Source: Cordylochernes scorpioides (taxonomy: Eukaryota; Arthropoda; Arachnida; Pseudoscorpiones; Chernetidae). Taken from it: a stretch of DNA of 64,000 nucleotides. The position numbers and the translations under genes were made by a program. The notes under the pieces are model-generated. The model ran no database searches. It saw nothing but the letters and a program-made list of their open reading frames with translations, and was not told the DNA's origin. Each line of letters starts with the position of its first letter. Position 1 is the stretch's first letter. Shown here in pieces: positions 9,766 through 21,159 of this stretch. The stretch lies in NCBI GenBank assembly GCA_030710605.1, contig CP092877.1, forward strand, positions 71,569,524-71,633,523, written 5' to 3'.

Positions 9766-12700
9766 GTTAGTATATACATTTAAATTGCAAAAATGTGCGC
9801 ATCACTTTCAGGCCTATATACTTGAATATTATTCTAATACCTCTAATTTCTTATCTACTCAAAGTAACTTTTATGAATAGACAATTTTTAGATTATCTAA
9901 ATAATTATTAACAGATCTAATTATATATTAAACAATATACATATTTTATGCCTTTTTTTTGTAATACATATTTATATTTGAAAAATTGATTGTTTATAAA
10001 ATTGTTTTGAATTTTTTAAAAAGAAATCCTCCACCTATTTCTATTATATTTATTTTGTCTATTTATTATAATAATAATTAAAAAAAAGCATCCACAAAGC
10101 CTTTTATATAATTAACAACAAAAGATACTGAATTGTTTACATTAAATTCTAACCTAGATTTAGCAAGCTCTATTTTTCCCTTTGTCATGGAACTATATTA
10201 ATTAAATGAAAGTTATCTAGCACTAATGATTGTGCTTATTGTTTTAACTTTAAAAAGCCACTTTTTTTTAAAAATGTGTTTTTATCATAAATGGCCAGAT
10301 TAGATAGAATATTGATGCCTTTTTTTTATATATAAATAAAATTAACTTAAAAAAAAAAGATATTGAACATATTCTGTTATGATATAAAATTGCCATATAT
10401 ATCATAGTAATTGTTTGTTATGATACCAATATAAATTTAAATTTTACAATTTACTTCCTCCTAGAAGAAATAGCAGATTCTACAGTTGGAAAAGCAATAA
10501 ATGAAGTTTTTTTTTTTTTGCTTATCCCTAGTACACGTGGTACAAGCCATGATAATCATGGTGGGTAGTTAGCGACTGCTTTTACTGTAAGTGCACCACA
10601 TGTCTACACATGTGAAAAGCAGTTCGACTTTGCACTTACAAATGTGCCAGAGCCCCGTTTGGTTACTTGCACTCGCTGGTGGGGTCGCCCACTTTTAGAT
10701 TATACAGTTAAACCTGTTTATAGCGCCCCCTCTAAATTACACCTTCCTCTCTATAGCGCCCTATTTTAAATACGTAGTACGATGCGATTTACATTAAAAG
10801 TGACCTGTCTATAGCACCCTATTTTGGTGAGTCCCAAGAGGGGGCGACAGGTTTAACTGTAATTTTGCCTGTTGAAGAGCAAGAGCTCGCGGTGTTTATT
10901 TAATAAAGAAACATATTGTGAAAGGTTTCTTGAATAAGTTTATAGTTAAAGGGATCTTACTGCAAGGAAGGTGTTTGAATTTCAAAAACAGTCAGACTCA
11001 GAGAGAAAATAGAGGTAACCCGGGCTCCTGGAGCATAAATCGCCAACTACCCGGGTTGTACAGCTACAGTCTAGAGGAGAAGTCTAGTCATGGGGGGGGG
11101 GGGGAGATTGCTGAGGTGAACCAAGTAACCAGGTAGTTCCAGGCCAGCAGGGAGTCAGGAAGTAGGGGCAGGGCTGAAGTCTTGTACTCCAAGCAGAAGG
11201 GCTGTCTGTAGCCTGTGTAGCATAAAAGCTGGACTCATTGATTTGAACTATAGAAGCATGAATAGTGTGTGATGTTTTGGTAACAATCCTGTTACTGAAA
11301 TGTCGCAATATTTATTTGGATTTGATCTTATTACCTTTTTTTTACTATAGAAGCTAATTTTTAGGTGACCGTTAATGAAAGTTTTCAGGAAAATTTTAAT
11401 AGGACTGCTCCTGTAATTCCATTAAATCTCCGATGAAAGGTCCATCCTCATTGTTATATATTATCCCCATCAAGAGGTGTTCCTACAGAACAATAGTGTT
11501 TACACTGAGTTCTGTTAAACAATGACTGGAAGATATGGAAAAGTAGAGTTGAATCTCTCATGAAAGACCATCTAAAACATGGCTAAACTCCGTATCTCCT
11601 AGATGTGATCTTTTATTAGAGACTCTGTCATGTCAGGCTAGGTCTTGAGGTGTCTTTCAACGGAAACAAGTCCGATGAGAGACTGGGTTTTATCATGTTT
11701 CTCATTGTAGACCACTGTAAATACTCCGAGTTTTACTTGGGAATATTTGTTTTCTTATACCTTTACCTACCTAGAAGAACAATATATAGATATAAAGAAA
11801 GTGCAGGGGGTCGGTGGAAGGCTGGTTAAACCGTTTGGTTTTTGACCACTAGGACCCGGGTTCGATTTCCTCATTGGACACTTTTGTCTGTTTAAAAAAA
11901 AAAAATGCTCCAATGGCCCCCCGATTCTTGCAAAAGTCCAACCCCACCAGCGAGTGCAAGTAACCAAACGGGGCTCTGGCATTTGTAAGTGCAAAGTCGA
12001 ACTGCTTTTCACATGTGTAGACATGTGGTGCGCTTACAGTAAAAAGCAGTCGCTAACTACCCACCATGATTATCATGGCCTATACCACGTGTACTAGGGA
12101 TAAGCAAAAAAAAAAAGAAAGTGCAAACCAAATATTGATTGTGTGGAAACCTTCAACCTATCTTGGAAGCATTCTAAGAATGGAAGATGTAAAAGAAGAT
12201 CAGAATTGCAAAGGCTAAAGATATTTTTAGATAACTAAGGAGCTGCTTCTTCTTTCTATTCCGGCTTAATTGGCCATTTAGAGCAAGGTCTTCTAACCCC
12301 CATGGCAGACTTCCAGTGACAAAGGACCCTAGGATCTGGAAGCAAAGATGTCTCGCAGGAAAATACTAAGGAACTGCTGAGAAAGGATTTAAGTATGGAA
12401 CTAAAGAAAAGGATGCTTGAATGTGTTTTCAGTTATATAATAATCTTTGTTTTCACATAACTCTGCATATACCACAATAAAAAGCTAAAGATTCTAAAAG
12501 AGTAATCGACAAAATGCTATCTGAAATTAAAATTTTTTTTTTTAGGAAATTCAAAAAACAGTATATCAATTCAGAAAACTCCCATCTCCGCCTTTGATGG
12601 TCCCAAGCCCGAATAATAAAGAGGAGAGGGAGCAGTAACAAGCTCTTTAAAAAACCTGGGCTCAGCTAGCTCACTGATAATACCCTGTAAGGGACCTTAT

Positions 12701-15700
12701 CCAGGGATACAAGAGTGTTTGTACTCCATGTTAGGAGCGGCTGCACATGGCGTCTGTTCCTCATGTCAGAAGTGGTAATTTATATTGTAGCTAAGTCAGC
12801 CTGCTACTGAGTAGTGCTCCCAGTTTTAATGACAACAGACTACTTCACCCAATCATGACAGTTGTAAAGTAACAAAGCAGAGAGAACTCCCACATTATTT
12901 ACAAGAACAGCTCGGGTCAATCAACTTGTTGGTCAACCAGTTGGTCACTTGTGTGGATGGTATATTGGGGTGACAAAGATTTCAATGGAGTGTACAGCCT
13001 TCTAAATAAAATTATAAAAAGGAAGTTGGCAAGATATGTACTCTAAGAATCATCAGGATTGACTATACCTTGAAGAATGAAGAAAGAGCTAGACCTAATC
13101 TAATAGATTGGTTAATCTAATAAACTGAAAGGGGGTCGGTGGAAGATGGTTTAAACCGTTGGTTTTCGACCACTACGACCTGGGTTCAATTCCCACATTG
13201 GCACTTTTTTCTGTTTAAAAAAAAAAAAAGCTCCAATGGCCCCCGATTCTCGCAAAAGTCCAACCCCACCAGTGAGTGCAAGTAATCAAACGAAGCAATG
13301 GCACATTTGTAAGTGCAAAAGTCGAACTGCTTTTCATATGTGTAGACATATGGTGCACTTACAGTAAAAGCATTCGTCAACCTCTACCCACCATGATTAT
13401 CATGACCTGTACCACGTGTACTAGAGATAAGCAAAAAAAAAAAATAAACTAAAGGTCTGGGATTAGATGTGAAGAAAATTGCACAGACCAGGATGAAATG
13501 GTACGCTGTGATGGCCAACCTCTGTGATGAGGAACCTTAACTACCAAGGTTAGATTTAGGGATAGTAGATGGGAATAAGGTTAAATGTGCCTTTACTACT
13601 ATGGATTTGGTAACCATGTTTCTATGTGGTAGACCTGCTCAATTCAAGGGAAAGACACTATGCAACATGGTGCTCTGGTATCATGGGTGAAGCCAAGGCT
13701 ATCAGGCTCGGGGGAATGATTGAGGTGAGAAGCTGATCCTCACACAAAAAAAAAGTATTTATCAAAATCTCAACATAAAAGAGGAAGTATGTAACCCTAT
13801 CTCTCAATATATCAACAACCATAAGAACACTCAATTACCAAAAAGAGCAGGTTTAATTTATGAAGTGAAATGTGAAAAATGTGACCAATGCTATGTAGGA
13901 CAAACATCCAGAACTTTAAAAGAAAGAATGGAAAACCATGAATATGCTCTAAAACGGAATAAAATTGAGAATTCTGCACTTGTAGAACATAGAAAAATAA
14001 CAGGGCATAATAATTTTAACCTAATTGCTAAGGTATAATTTGGATACAAATAGGTAAATTTAGTACTTTTTTCTGAAGATACTAACAATGCTGTTTACCA
14101 AAACATCACAAATAGTATATATTTGGATGTGGTCTTGTTACCTTATATTATTTGAAATATATATAATAATATTTTTCAGAGAAAAATGCTCTATAGTATT
14201 GAATTTTTTTCTCCGCTAAAGAGCAGCTTCATATTAAACCGCTCAAAAAATGTTCAGAGTTTACAGATGTTGGTCAAAATGGGTTGTACCAACCATGGGC
14301 AAATGTAGCCGAGAGACTCTTGACAAAATCTACTTTAAAAATAAAAGAAAATGCTATAAATATTGTATATAAATCCTTTTACGATTCATTAGAACCTCCA
14401 TAAGAGGACTCCTCTTTACAAAGGACACTGGCTCTGCAACTAGGTTTTGTCCTTTATAGGGAGGTTCTACTGTATATGTTTCTTTAATTCTATAAATAGA
14501 TAATAAAAGAAACAAAGGATTATAACTTTTACATATAGCTTACTAAATACACTCTTTAATTTCATAAATGTCCATAAAACAACATTTGTTAATTTAGGAC
14601 CGGCATGATGTGCCAATTAATGAAGGTATTTCTCCCAGATGCCATCCTGAATACTCAAGGATTGGACACACCTTGTATGTTTGAACCAGGGGATCTCTGG
14701 GATATTTGCATATCTCTCCATATTTACATCCCTGTGTTGCCCAGGTAGCCAACAAGTCCGGCTGGCCCACACTGACATCAAGATCCCGGACTACTCCTAC
14801 TACAGGAGCAAGGATAATAATAATCCCAACAAGGCTACGGACAGGGAGAGTCAGGCCCGCAAGAATGTGATCAACTATGGCGCTACTGCAGGTGAGTCCC
14901 CCCGCACCGCATTGCTGTGACCTCCACACCAACATAGTAATAAGAAACAAATGTTTTCCTTTCATCTATGGACAATGACTTTCCAGAATTGTTGCAAGGT
15001 TTTCCCACTATATGTACTAAGTGCAATTCTCAACCTGCAACCCCAAAACACATTATTGACTGTATTGACTCATCCATTGATGAGCTTTACTCTTCCCCAG
15101 CAGACACCATCAACAAGCTTTACAAGCTTGATACCTTAATATGATTGAGTGGAGATGAAGAAGACAAATGTTTTCCCAAACCCAATCAATTATTTGAAAA
15201 AGTGGAAGAGTGTACTGGACTCAGGTGGATACATATCTCCTGATTATGTAACTAAAAGTTGCTGATGGCTTGTGTCCTCTGTCAGAATATATATCAATTA
15301 ATCATTCATTTTTAATTCTTCCAGAATTGGTCAAATACCCTTTCTGGATTCATAAAAAAAAAAAAAAAAGGGGGGTCGGTGGAAGGCTGGGTAAACCGTT
15401 TGGTTTTCGACCACTAGGACCCGGCTTCGATTCCCGCATTGGGCACTTTTTTATATTTAAAAAAAAAATGCTCCAATGGCCCCCGATTCTTGCAAAAGTC
15501 CAACCCCACCAGCGAGTGCAAGTAACCAAACGGGGCTCTGGCATTTGTAAGTGCAAAGTCGAACTGCTTTTCACATGTGTAGACATGTGGTGCGCTTACA
15601 GTAAAAGCAGTCGCTAACTACCCACCATGATTATCATGGCCTGTACCACGTGTACTAGGGATAAGCAAAAAAAAAAAAAAATAATAAAAAAAAAAAGCTA

Positions 15701-18700
15701 ACCATGTATGTACGCACAACGAAATGTTTTCCTTGCAGAATTCACCGAAGTCATCATGTCCATCACTAGAGACATCCAACACAAAGAAAAGATCCTTACA
15801 GGCAGGCAACAAACAAAGATGTCATATTGGGTAAAGAAATACCAGTTCCCGCAGTCCGCAGCCTTTCCAAACAATTCATCTAATGGAATAGTTAACTTGT
15901 CCTCGATTCCCTTATCGGAAAAGGAGGAAAGGGTGTTAGCATTGGGGTTACATTACGTTCCTCCCGACAAGCCCGACATACCCAGGTTAATAGCAGGAGT
16001 GGAAGGTGCACTCAAAAACCTCAACCATATGGAAACCCTCAGGATTAGACACGCAGTTACCCAGGTCTTGCGCAGGCCCTATCACTCAGTATCATATGCC
16101 CGGGATCATCGCTCCCTCATCCAGAAGCTAAAAAAGAATAGTTCGCTGGTAATCACCAAAGCAGACAAGGGAAACCAGACGGTGTTGATGGATAGAGCTG
16201 ATTACGAAGGAAAAATGATGAACATACTCGTGGACACATCCACTTTTACGAACATCTCAACATCTGCGAAAGACGCCATGATCAAGGGCTACAAGTCATC
16301 ACTTAGGAACTTGATGAAGGCGAAGCAGATCACCAGGGCACAATTAACTCAGTTCACCGGTTCCCTCACACGGGATGCGTACATATATGGTGCTCCAAAA
16401 ATACACAAGCCTGCTGTACCACTCCGACCCATCATCGCATACCACCTCTCCCCGGCTCACACCTTAGCTAAATATCTGGCCCAACTATTATCCCCTATCA
16501 TGAGGAACAATCCTAACCAGTACAACATCACACACCCACCCAGTTTCGTTCAGGAGATCACACAAATGCAGCTACCCGCACATCACACTATGGTTTCATT
16601 TGATGTCACAGCGCTATACCTCTCCCTTCCACACGCCCTCATTTTAAACAAATTACAGTCATTTCTCGAGTCAGCAGGTATTCAAGACCAAACAATAACC
16701 CTGATAACCCAGCTAACGTCCTTATGTCTTTCCATTAGCACCTTTACGTTTAACCACCAGCATTATAAACAGATCAGAGGCACCCCAATGGGCAGTCCTC
16801 TTTCATCCATAGTCGCTGAAGTCGTGATGGGGTCCTTGGACCAGTGGATCAATCAGATGCATTCTTCCGACATCCATTATTGGAGGAGGTATGTGGACGA
16901 CATCTTCTGCATAATCAAACCGAATGAGCTCCAACCTATTCTTAACACTCTACATTCCTTTCACGCAGACATCAAATTCACATACGAAACAGAAACAAAC
17001 CTTGTATTGCCATTTCTGGACATCCTCATTATCCGCACTCCACACAGATTGCACACAGCAGTTTATTACAAAAAGAATATCCCACCCCTATACACCCATT
17101 TCTCCTCCAATAGCCCGATAGCCTATAAAGTAAATACAGTCAGGACTTTAACCAAAAGAATACATACGCATTGCTCATTACCTATATTCAAAGCCATAGA
17201 AAAAAACAGAATTACCACCCTTCTAACCACTGCAGGATACCCAAGAAAATTCATAGATAAACACACGTTTGATCCCACTGCTCCGAGGACCTCCACGACT
17301 TATAGAGCAGTCTGCTATCTTCCATATTCCACGTTCTCTGTTGCCATTTCCAGAATCCTTCGCCCATATGGCATCCAAGTTTATTTTAACAGCCCTCCCA
17401 ATCTTGCTGCCCTCCTCAGGAATCCTATCACCAAAGCAGACGCACCCAACAATCCCATCCACTCCACCGGAGCAGTATACGCGGTTTCTTGCCAGGATTG
17501 CCCAGCCTCCTATGTGGGAGAGACTGGCAGAACCGCGTATATCAGAATCACCGAACACAAACGAAATATAAACAATAGAGACCCGAAATCACTTATATAC
17601 CAACATATTTCAAACACTGGCCATAACTTCAACTTAGATCATCCTAAAATCCTATATCAGCACATAAACAATAAGCAGCACAGATTGGTACTGGAATCCA
17701 TCATATCAACACAAACAAACAGCATAAATAGAAAAATAGATCTACCGGAAATATATCATATCATATCTCAATAGTTATACCGTGATATACTCGGGTGTGT
17801 GGTCGGGTGGAGTGGACCCCAGCTTGGTTTTTCTGTGTTGAGATGTTTTAAAATTTTACTGGTTTTAAATGTTACGAAATTTTAAAGTGTCACACGGCTT
17901 ACATACAGTGAATATCATTATTTTACTTAACTTTTATCGTATTTAACAGTTTTTGCCATAATTCCATCTAAATTTTAAAAATCTATAAGTTCATTTACAT
18001 AGTTTTATTTTTATATTATTTTTATAGTCATAATTCCTATTTCTATTTTATTACGTTTGAAATATCACCCGCATGTAAATTAATATGTTGTATATAATGG
18101 CTCAAGCGCGCTTATACCCTGTTAGTGTAGTCATACTAGCCACGCCTGTGGAAGAACCGAAAGGTTCGAAAGCTTGCAAAAGTATAATAAAAGAGGCTCC
18201 TCCGCAAAACTTTGGATTCGTTGTGCGTTTATACTGTTTATACGGAGTTTACCTGTATAACCATGTATGTGTTTTGGGCTTTTGGCCCTCATTAGTGTGG
18301 TGCATGCTGTACCTCAACAACCAAAAAAAATTCAGGCATCCTGAAAATAATGAAATAGGTATTTAAGGCCAGGAGTACGTGAGAACATCAAACAACATGT
18401 ATGTGGTTAGCTTTTCTTGATTAATGAAGAATGGGTAATTCTGTAATAATTAAAAGTCAGCAGTTGATATTTATTCTGATAGATGGCTAAGCCATCAGCA
18501 ACTTTTAGTTGCACAATCAGGAGATGCCTTTTTCTATAAACTATTGCCATAGCTTTATTGGATACCTTTGGAAGGCTGGTCACATCTTGAGGAGCCTGAG
18601 GTGGTGTAAATTTTACAAGAGATATAAGTGAAGACCACCCCTAGGTGGTGACATGAATTATTAAGTATGGTAACAACACCTATTTAGAAAATGGATTACA

Positions 18701-20598
18701 TATATTCTCAATTTAAAACCAAGGCAAGCTTACCATGATGATTCAAATAGAAGATACTTCGGCCATTAAATCTTTTTTATTGTCTCGACGTTTCAACAAA
18801 AATCTTTTGTCCTTGTCAGGAGCGAACAAAAATCAAAGCATTTTTAACGCTTTGCCAAATCTTTTGATTTTTGTTCGCTCCTGATGAGGACAAAAGATTT
18901 TTGTTGAAACGTCGAGACAATAAAAAAGATTTACTGGCCGAAGTATCTTTAATTTGAAGAACTATGGATGCCGGCCAGGCAGCTTCTATCTTTACAATAA
19001 ATCTGATTATTCACAATTAGTTATCACACATATACACAAAAACTTTATTAAGATCCCTGGTCTTATACAGATTCCAGGAAAGGAGGAGAGTGTCTGCAAA
19101 TTAGTTTAAAAGTATTTACATATTGGCACAGAGGGAGGGAGCGAGTTTCAGGCCGCTCAGTCTCAGCGCCCAAAGTCGACAGCAGTCCTATGATTAGCTA
19201 TCATTTCAGATGAATCAGTCCTAAGGCCTGTGTGCATCCTCAGGTTCTCCTTCAAGATGAAAATCCATAGTATAAAGTAGCCGTAAAAGCCATAGTAGCA
19301 GCTTCAGGATATCTTCTTGATCTAGCAGCATGTGTTGAGAATTTCTGTGGCAAAAAATAATGTGGTGGTTTTTTCCCCCTCTTTGCCTTCAGCATCCATT
19401 TACCATTAACCTTATAGTAGGTTCATCTGCCTACAGAAGCAAGTTTGCAACTTGATTGACAAATCTTCTTCCTCCATATTGAGTTGGAGACTACTTGGTC
19501 CCTACCTAGCTTAGTACATACTAGAATTTTATTCAAAAATGCTCCAATGTACCCCTATTCTTGCAAAAGACCAACCCCACCAGCGAGTGCAAGTAACCAA
19601 ACTGAGCTCTGGCATATTTATTTGTAAGTGCAAAGTCTAACTGCTTTTCTCATGTGTAGACATGTGGTGCACTTACAGTAAAAGCAATCGCCTTCTACCC
19701 ACCATGTTTATCATGGTCTGTACCACGTGTACTAGGGATAAGCAAAAAAAAAAAAGAATTTTATTCTGGACCTGTTTTAAATCTAGTGTGCTTTAAATTG
19801 AGACATAACTGCAATATGTACAGTAACCCCCCCCCCCCCCCCTGTAAAGGACAGCTAGTTGCAGAGTCAAAGTGTCCTTTAGGGAGAGATGTCCTCTTAC
19901 CAGTGAGTTTCTAAATAGTAAAAATGGTCATTTTGACAATAAAAACTGTCTTTTGTAGAGAGGTGTCCTCTTGTGGAGGTTCTACTGTATTGTGTTGGCC
20001 ACCAGTTGTGTCACTACACCTTCTAAAACATGAGGTAGCAAGTATCATGAGACCTATACCTACAATTGGTTTTAAAGGAGCATTCTGTGAAGGATTGACA
20101 GAAGCCTGACCTCTGTTGTGTGTATTGACAGTTGCTGGTATGGCTATGACCATCGGAGCCAAGAACATGCTCTACAAGGTGGGAGACTACTGGAACATGG
20201 GAGCTGATGCTGTGGCTTTGGCCAACATTGAGGTTAACCTCAACGACATCCCTGAAGGCCAGTACATGTTGGCTAAGTGGCGGGAGAGGCCCATCTTCAT
20301 CCGCCACCGTACAGCTGCAGAAATCTCCAGGGAAGCTGCCGTCAATGTCAGCACCCTTCGTGATCCGCAGGAAGATGCAGAGCGTGTGAAGAACCCCGAG
20401 TGGCTGGTGGTGTTGGCTATCTGCACCCACCTAGGTTGTGTCCCCATCTCCAACTCCGGGGACTTCGGAGGCTTCTTCTGCCCCTGCCACGGCTCCCACT
20501 ACGACGCCTCAGGGAGGATCCGCAAAGGCCCCGCCCCCTTGAACCTGGAAATCCCACCCCATTCCTTCCCTGAGCCAGGAATCCTGCGTGTCGGCTAA
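9564..20598 (+). CDS. UQCRFS1: Rieske iron-sulfur protein of mitochondrial complex III (3 exons)
   Basis: Catalytic subunit of the cytochrome bc1 complex; its 2Fe-2S cluster carries electrons from ubiquinol to cytochrome c1 at the inner mitochondrial membrane. Exons 9564-9765, 14745-14891 and 20132-20598 join through two phase-1 introns with GT..AG ends to give 271 aa, close to the usual animal length of about 230-275. The ATG at 9564 is chosen because it begins a basic, hydroxylated presequence-like N-terminus. Residues 109-126 form the single membrane segment. The Rieske fold carries CTHLGC (214-219) and CPCHGS (233-238): cluster ligands Cys214, His216, Cys233 and His236, with the Cys219-Cys235 disulfide. 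No frameshift or stop was seen. The introns (about 5 kb each) are packed with SINEs, MITEs and Penelope-like sequence. The gene converges on DPM1. Confidence 0.96.
10508..10687 (-). mobile_element. tRNA-derived SINE, 3' portion
   Basis: Minus-strand copy of the family described at 11806; the tRNA-like head is absent and the copy stops at GGTGGGGTCG, next to the MITE at 10705. Confidence 0.85.
10705..10859. mobile_element. 155-bp MITE with TA duplication
   Basis: TIR CAGTTAAACCTGT / ACAGGTTTAACTG, flanked by TA at 10703-10704 and 10860-10861. Interior repeats TATAGCGCCC. Type is consistent with Tc1/mariner/pogo. Confidence 0.75.
11806..12113 (+). mobile_element. tRNA-derived SINE, full length
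   Basis: Head GGGGGTCGGTGGAAGGCTGG .. GGGTTCGATTTCC carries an A-box-like region and a B box (GGTTCRANTCC) of RNA polymerase III. A conserved body follows (CAATGGCCCC.., AGTGCAAAGTCGAACTGC.., ACCATGATTATCATGGCC) and the tail is AAGCAAAAAAA. Target duplication AAAGAAAGTGCA at 11794-11805 and 12114-12125. Ten copies, full or partial, occur in this window. Confidence 0.9.
12585..12850 (+). repeat. Dispersed repeat family (CTGGGTTCAGCTGGCCCGGC type)
   Basis: About 270-340 bp, beginning near CTCCGCCTTTG and containing CTGTAAGGGCTCC, CTCCATGTTAGGAGCGGCTG and GGCGTCTGTTCC. Five copies occur: here, 21160, 22890, 37122 and 42303. No coding signal; origin unknown. Confidence 0.7.
13131..13440 (+). mobile_element. 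tRNA-derived SINE, full length
   Basis: Same family as 11806. Flanks AATAAACTGAAAG and AATAAACTAAAG look like a slightly diverged target duplication. Confidence 0.85.
13755..14038 (+). pseudogene. Penelope-like element fragment (GIY-YIG end)
   Basis: The open stretch to TAA at 14036 reads [20 protein letters not shown], then [11 protein letters not shown] and TGHNNFN: the GIY-YIG endonuclease typical of Penelope-like retroelements and parallel to the end of the copy at 15712. The reverse transcriptase part is absent. A degenerate hammerhead-like motif (CTGAAGA at 14073) follows 35 bp later. Confidence 0.8.
14390..14473. mobile_element. pogo-like MITE fragment
   Basis: Ends in GGGAGGTTCTACTGTA and contains AAAGGACAC; short relative of the element at 23346. 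Confidence 0.6.
14745..14891 (+). CDS. UQCRFS1: Rieske protein exon 2
   Basis: Encodes residues 68(part)-116: the [14 protein letters not shown] segment typical of the mature N-terminus and the start of the membrane helix. Acceptor TTGCCCAG|GT, donor CAG|GTGAGT; both junctions are phase 1, so the frame is kept. Confidence 0.93.
15371..15690 (+). mobile_element. tRNA-derived SINE, full length
   Basis: Same family as 11806, with a good B box (GGCTTCGATTCCCG). The long A-rich tail runs up to the Penelope-like insertion at 15712. Confidence 0.85.
15756..17774 (+). CDS. Penelope-like reverse transcriptase with GIY-YIG endonuclease
   Basis: Copies element RNA at a nick made by the GIY-YIG nuclease. 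The frame is open from 15708, but the ATG at 15708 lies in host target DNA; the first ATG inside the element is 15756. Counting from 15708 (688 codons): fingers with [10 protein letters not shown] (about 150), YGAPKIHKP (about 225), [11 protein letters not shown] (about 300), [10 protein letters not shown] (about 360), catalytic YVDD at 395-398, then the GIY-YIG core VYAV (590) .. SYVG (602) and TEHKRN. No stop or frameshift. Full Penelope proteins usually have about 750-850 residues, so an N-terminal part is missing. Confidence 0.92.
   Translation: MSITRDIQHKEKILTGRQQTKMSYWVKKYQFPQSAAFPNNSSNGIVNLSSIPLSEKEERVLALGLHYVPPDKPDIPRLIAGVEGALKNLNHMETLRIRHAVTQVLRRPYHSVSYARDHRSLIQKLKKNSSLVITKADKGNQTVLMDRADYEGKMMNILVDTSTFTNISTSAKDAMIKGYKSSLRNLMKAKQITRAQLTQFTGSLTRDAYIYGAPKIHKPAVPLRPIIAYHLSPAHTLAKYLAQLLSPIMRNNPNQYNITHPPSFVQEITQMQLPAHHTMVSFDVTALYLSLPHALILNKLQSFLESAGIQDQTITLITQLTSLCLSISTFTFNHQHYKQIRGTPMGSPLSSIVAEVVMGSLDQWINQMHSSDIHYWRRYVDDIFCIIKPNELQPILNTLHSFHADIKFTYETETNLVLPFLDILIIRTPHRLHTAVYYKKNIPPLYTHFSSNSPIAYKVNTVRTLTKRIHTHCSLPIFKAIEKNRITTLLTTAGYPRKFIDKHTFDPTAPRTSTTYRAVCYLPYSTFSVAISRILRPYGIQVYFNSPPNLAALLRNPITKADAPNNPIHSTGAVYAVSCQDCPASYVGETGRTAYIRITEHKRNINNRDPKSLIYQHISNTGHNFNLDHPKILYQHINNKQHRLVLESIISTQTNSINRKIDLPEIYHIISQ
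18146..18171 (+). ncRNA. Hammerhead-like motif in the 3' region of the Penelope-like element
   Basis: CTGTGGA, one extra A, perfect 5-bp stem GAACC/GGTTC with GAAA loop, then GAAAGC. This matches the CTGNNGA..stem II..GAAA core except for the extra base. Hammerhead ribozymes are known in Penelope-like elements. I could not locate the cleavage-site strand with certainty, so self-cleavage is an inference. Confidence 0.45.
18410..18525. repeat. Foldback MITE (AAGTTGCTGATGGCTTGCGC family)
   Basis: Right end GATGGCTAAGCCATCAGCAACTTTTAGTTGCAC is inverted relative to the left ends of relatives at 20936 and 45236; the left side here is degraded. Confidence 0.55.
18742..18958. repeat. Foldback with about 96-bp arms and hammerhead-like motif
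   Basis: Arms 18742-18837 and 18863-18958 around a 25-bp spacer. The right arm has CTGATGA-G-(GACAAAAGATTTTTGTT)-GAAAC at 18881-18910; the left arm carries the inverse with changes in the CTGATGA box. The tail (CTGGCCGAAG .. GGCCGGCCAGGCAGC) to about 18998 is the sequence also found in the insertion at 3259. Confidence 0.75.
19535..19756 (+). mobile_element. tRNA-derived SINE, 5' truncated
   Basis: Body and tail of the SINE family without the tRNA-like head, in Rieske intron 2. Confidence 0.8.
19821..19987. mobile_element. pogo-like MITE
   Basis: Starts CAGTAACCCC next to a C-run and ends GGAGGTTCTACTG, flanked by TA on both sides; interior GTAAAGGACA as in 23346. Confidence 0.7.
20132..20598 (+). 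CDS. UQCRFS1: Rieske protein exon 3
   Basis: Encodes residues 117(part)-271 and the TAA stop: the rest of the membrane helix, the hinge and the whole Rieske cluster-binding domain. Acceptor is TTGACAG|TT. GC content is clearly above the surrounding DNA, as expected for a conserved exon. Confidence 0.96.
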
Positions 20599-20641
20599 AC
20601 TCCTCCTAGATACCTTTGGTTGTTGACTTGGCAGCAACATA

Positions 20642-20647
20642 ATTAAA
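20642..20647 (+). promoter_or_regulatory. Possible polyadenylation signal (ATTAAA) of the Rieske gene
   Basis: ATTAAA lies 43 nt after the Rieske stop codon. It is a common variant of AATAAA, but in AT-rich DNA chance occurrence is likely. Confidence 0.35.
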
Positions 20648-20935
20648 TAACTTAACCAGGACTCTGTTGTTGTTCTTTGCCCATATTATAGCCAGTTTCT
20701 TTGGCTTATAGTTGAGGAAAATAGCACAAAAGTGAGGACTTTTACTGTGATTAAGAGGGTGGATAAATTAAGAAAAAAATCGTGGAAATAAGTTTCTATT
20801 GGCTAACACTATCTGTGGGAATAATGCCTAAATACCTGTTCCATAATTTTTCAGGATGCCCCAAAGACCAGCTTTATTTGGTTGTTGAGCTACAGCTTGT
20901 ACCATGCTGATGAGGTCAACAGCCCGAAATGCATA

Positions 20936-21072
20936 CGTGGTTAGCTTTTCTTGATTAATCAAGAAATGGCATTTGGTTGATTGTTGAATAATTGATAATC
21001 AACAAATAATTGATATTTATTCAATAGTTGGCGCAAGCCACAGCAACTTTTAGTTTCTTGATCTGGAGATGC
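20936..21072. repeat. Foldback MITE copy 2
   Basis: Same family as 45236; TATTTATTCAATAGTTGGCGCAAGCC followed by AGCAACTTTTAGTT. Confidence 0.55.
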
Positions 21073-21159
21073 CTTTTTTTTTTTCATATATTTTAGAAGT
21101 TTCCTTTGCACGCCATGTTATATATATAATGATGGTTTATATCTCTTCTTCTTTCTTAT

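Larger units (their letters stand above)
9766..14744 (+). other. UQCRFS1: Rieske intron 1
   Basis: Phase-1 intron of 4979 bp. It contains SINEs (10508, 11806, 13131), a 155-bp MITE (10705), LINE scraps near 12140-12240 ([14 protein letters not shown]), a dispersed repeat (12585), a Penelope-like fragment (13755) and a pogo-like MITE fragment (14390). 9766-10507 is plain AT-rich DNA. Confidence 0.85.
15712..18257 (+). mobile_element. Penelope-like retroelement, 5' truncated
   Basis: The 13-bp duplication TAACCATGTATGT flanks it (15699-15711 and 18258-18270). It starts inside the coding frame, so the 5' end was lost at insertion, and continues through a roughly 480-bp 3' region carrying a hammerhead-like core. 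It lies next to a SINE tail in Rieske intron 2. Confidence 0.85.
14892..20131 (+). other. UQCRFS1: Rieske intron 2
   Basis: Phase-1 intron of 5240 bp containing, in order, SINE 15371, Penelope-like element 15712, MITE 18410, foldback 18742, SINE 19535 and pogo-like MITE 19821. Nothing recognised in 18999-19534 apart from a repeat shared with 3935-3980. Confidence 0.85.

Noticed and set aside
15350-15617. Open frames in SINE copies ([19 protein letters not shown]-type peptides)
   Set aside because: The same peptide appears wherever the SINE occurs; it is a repeat artefact.
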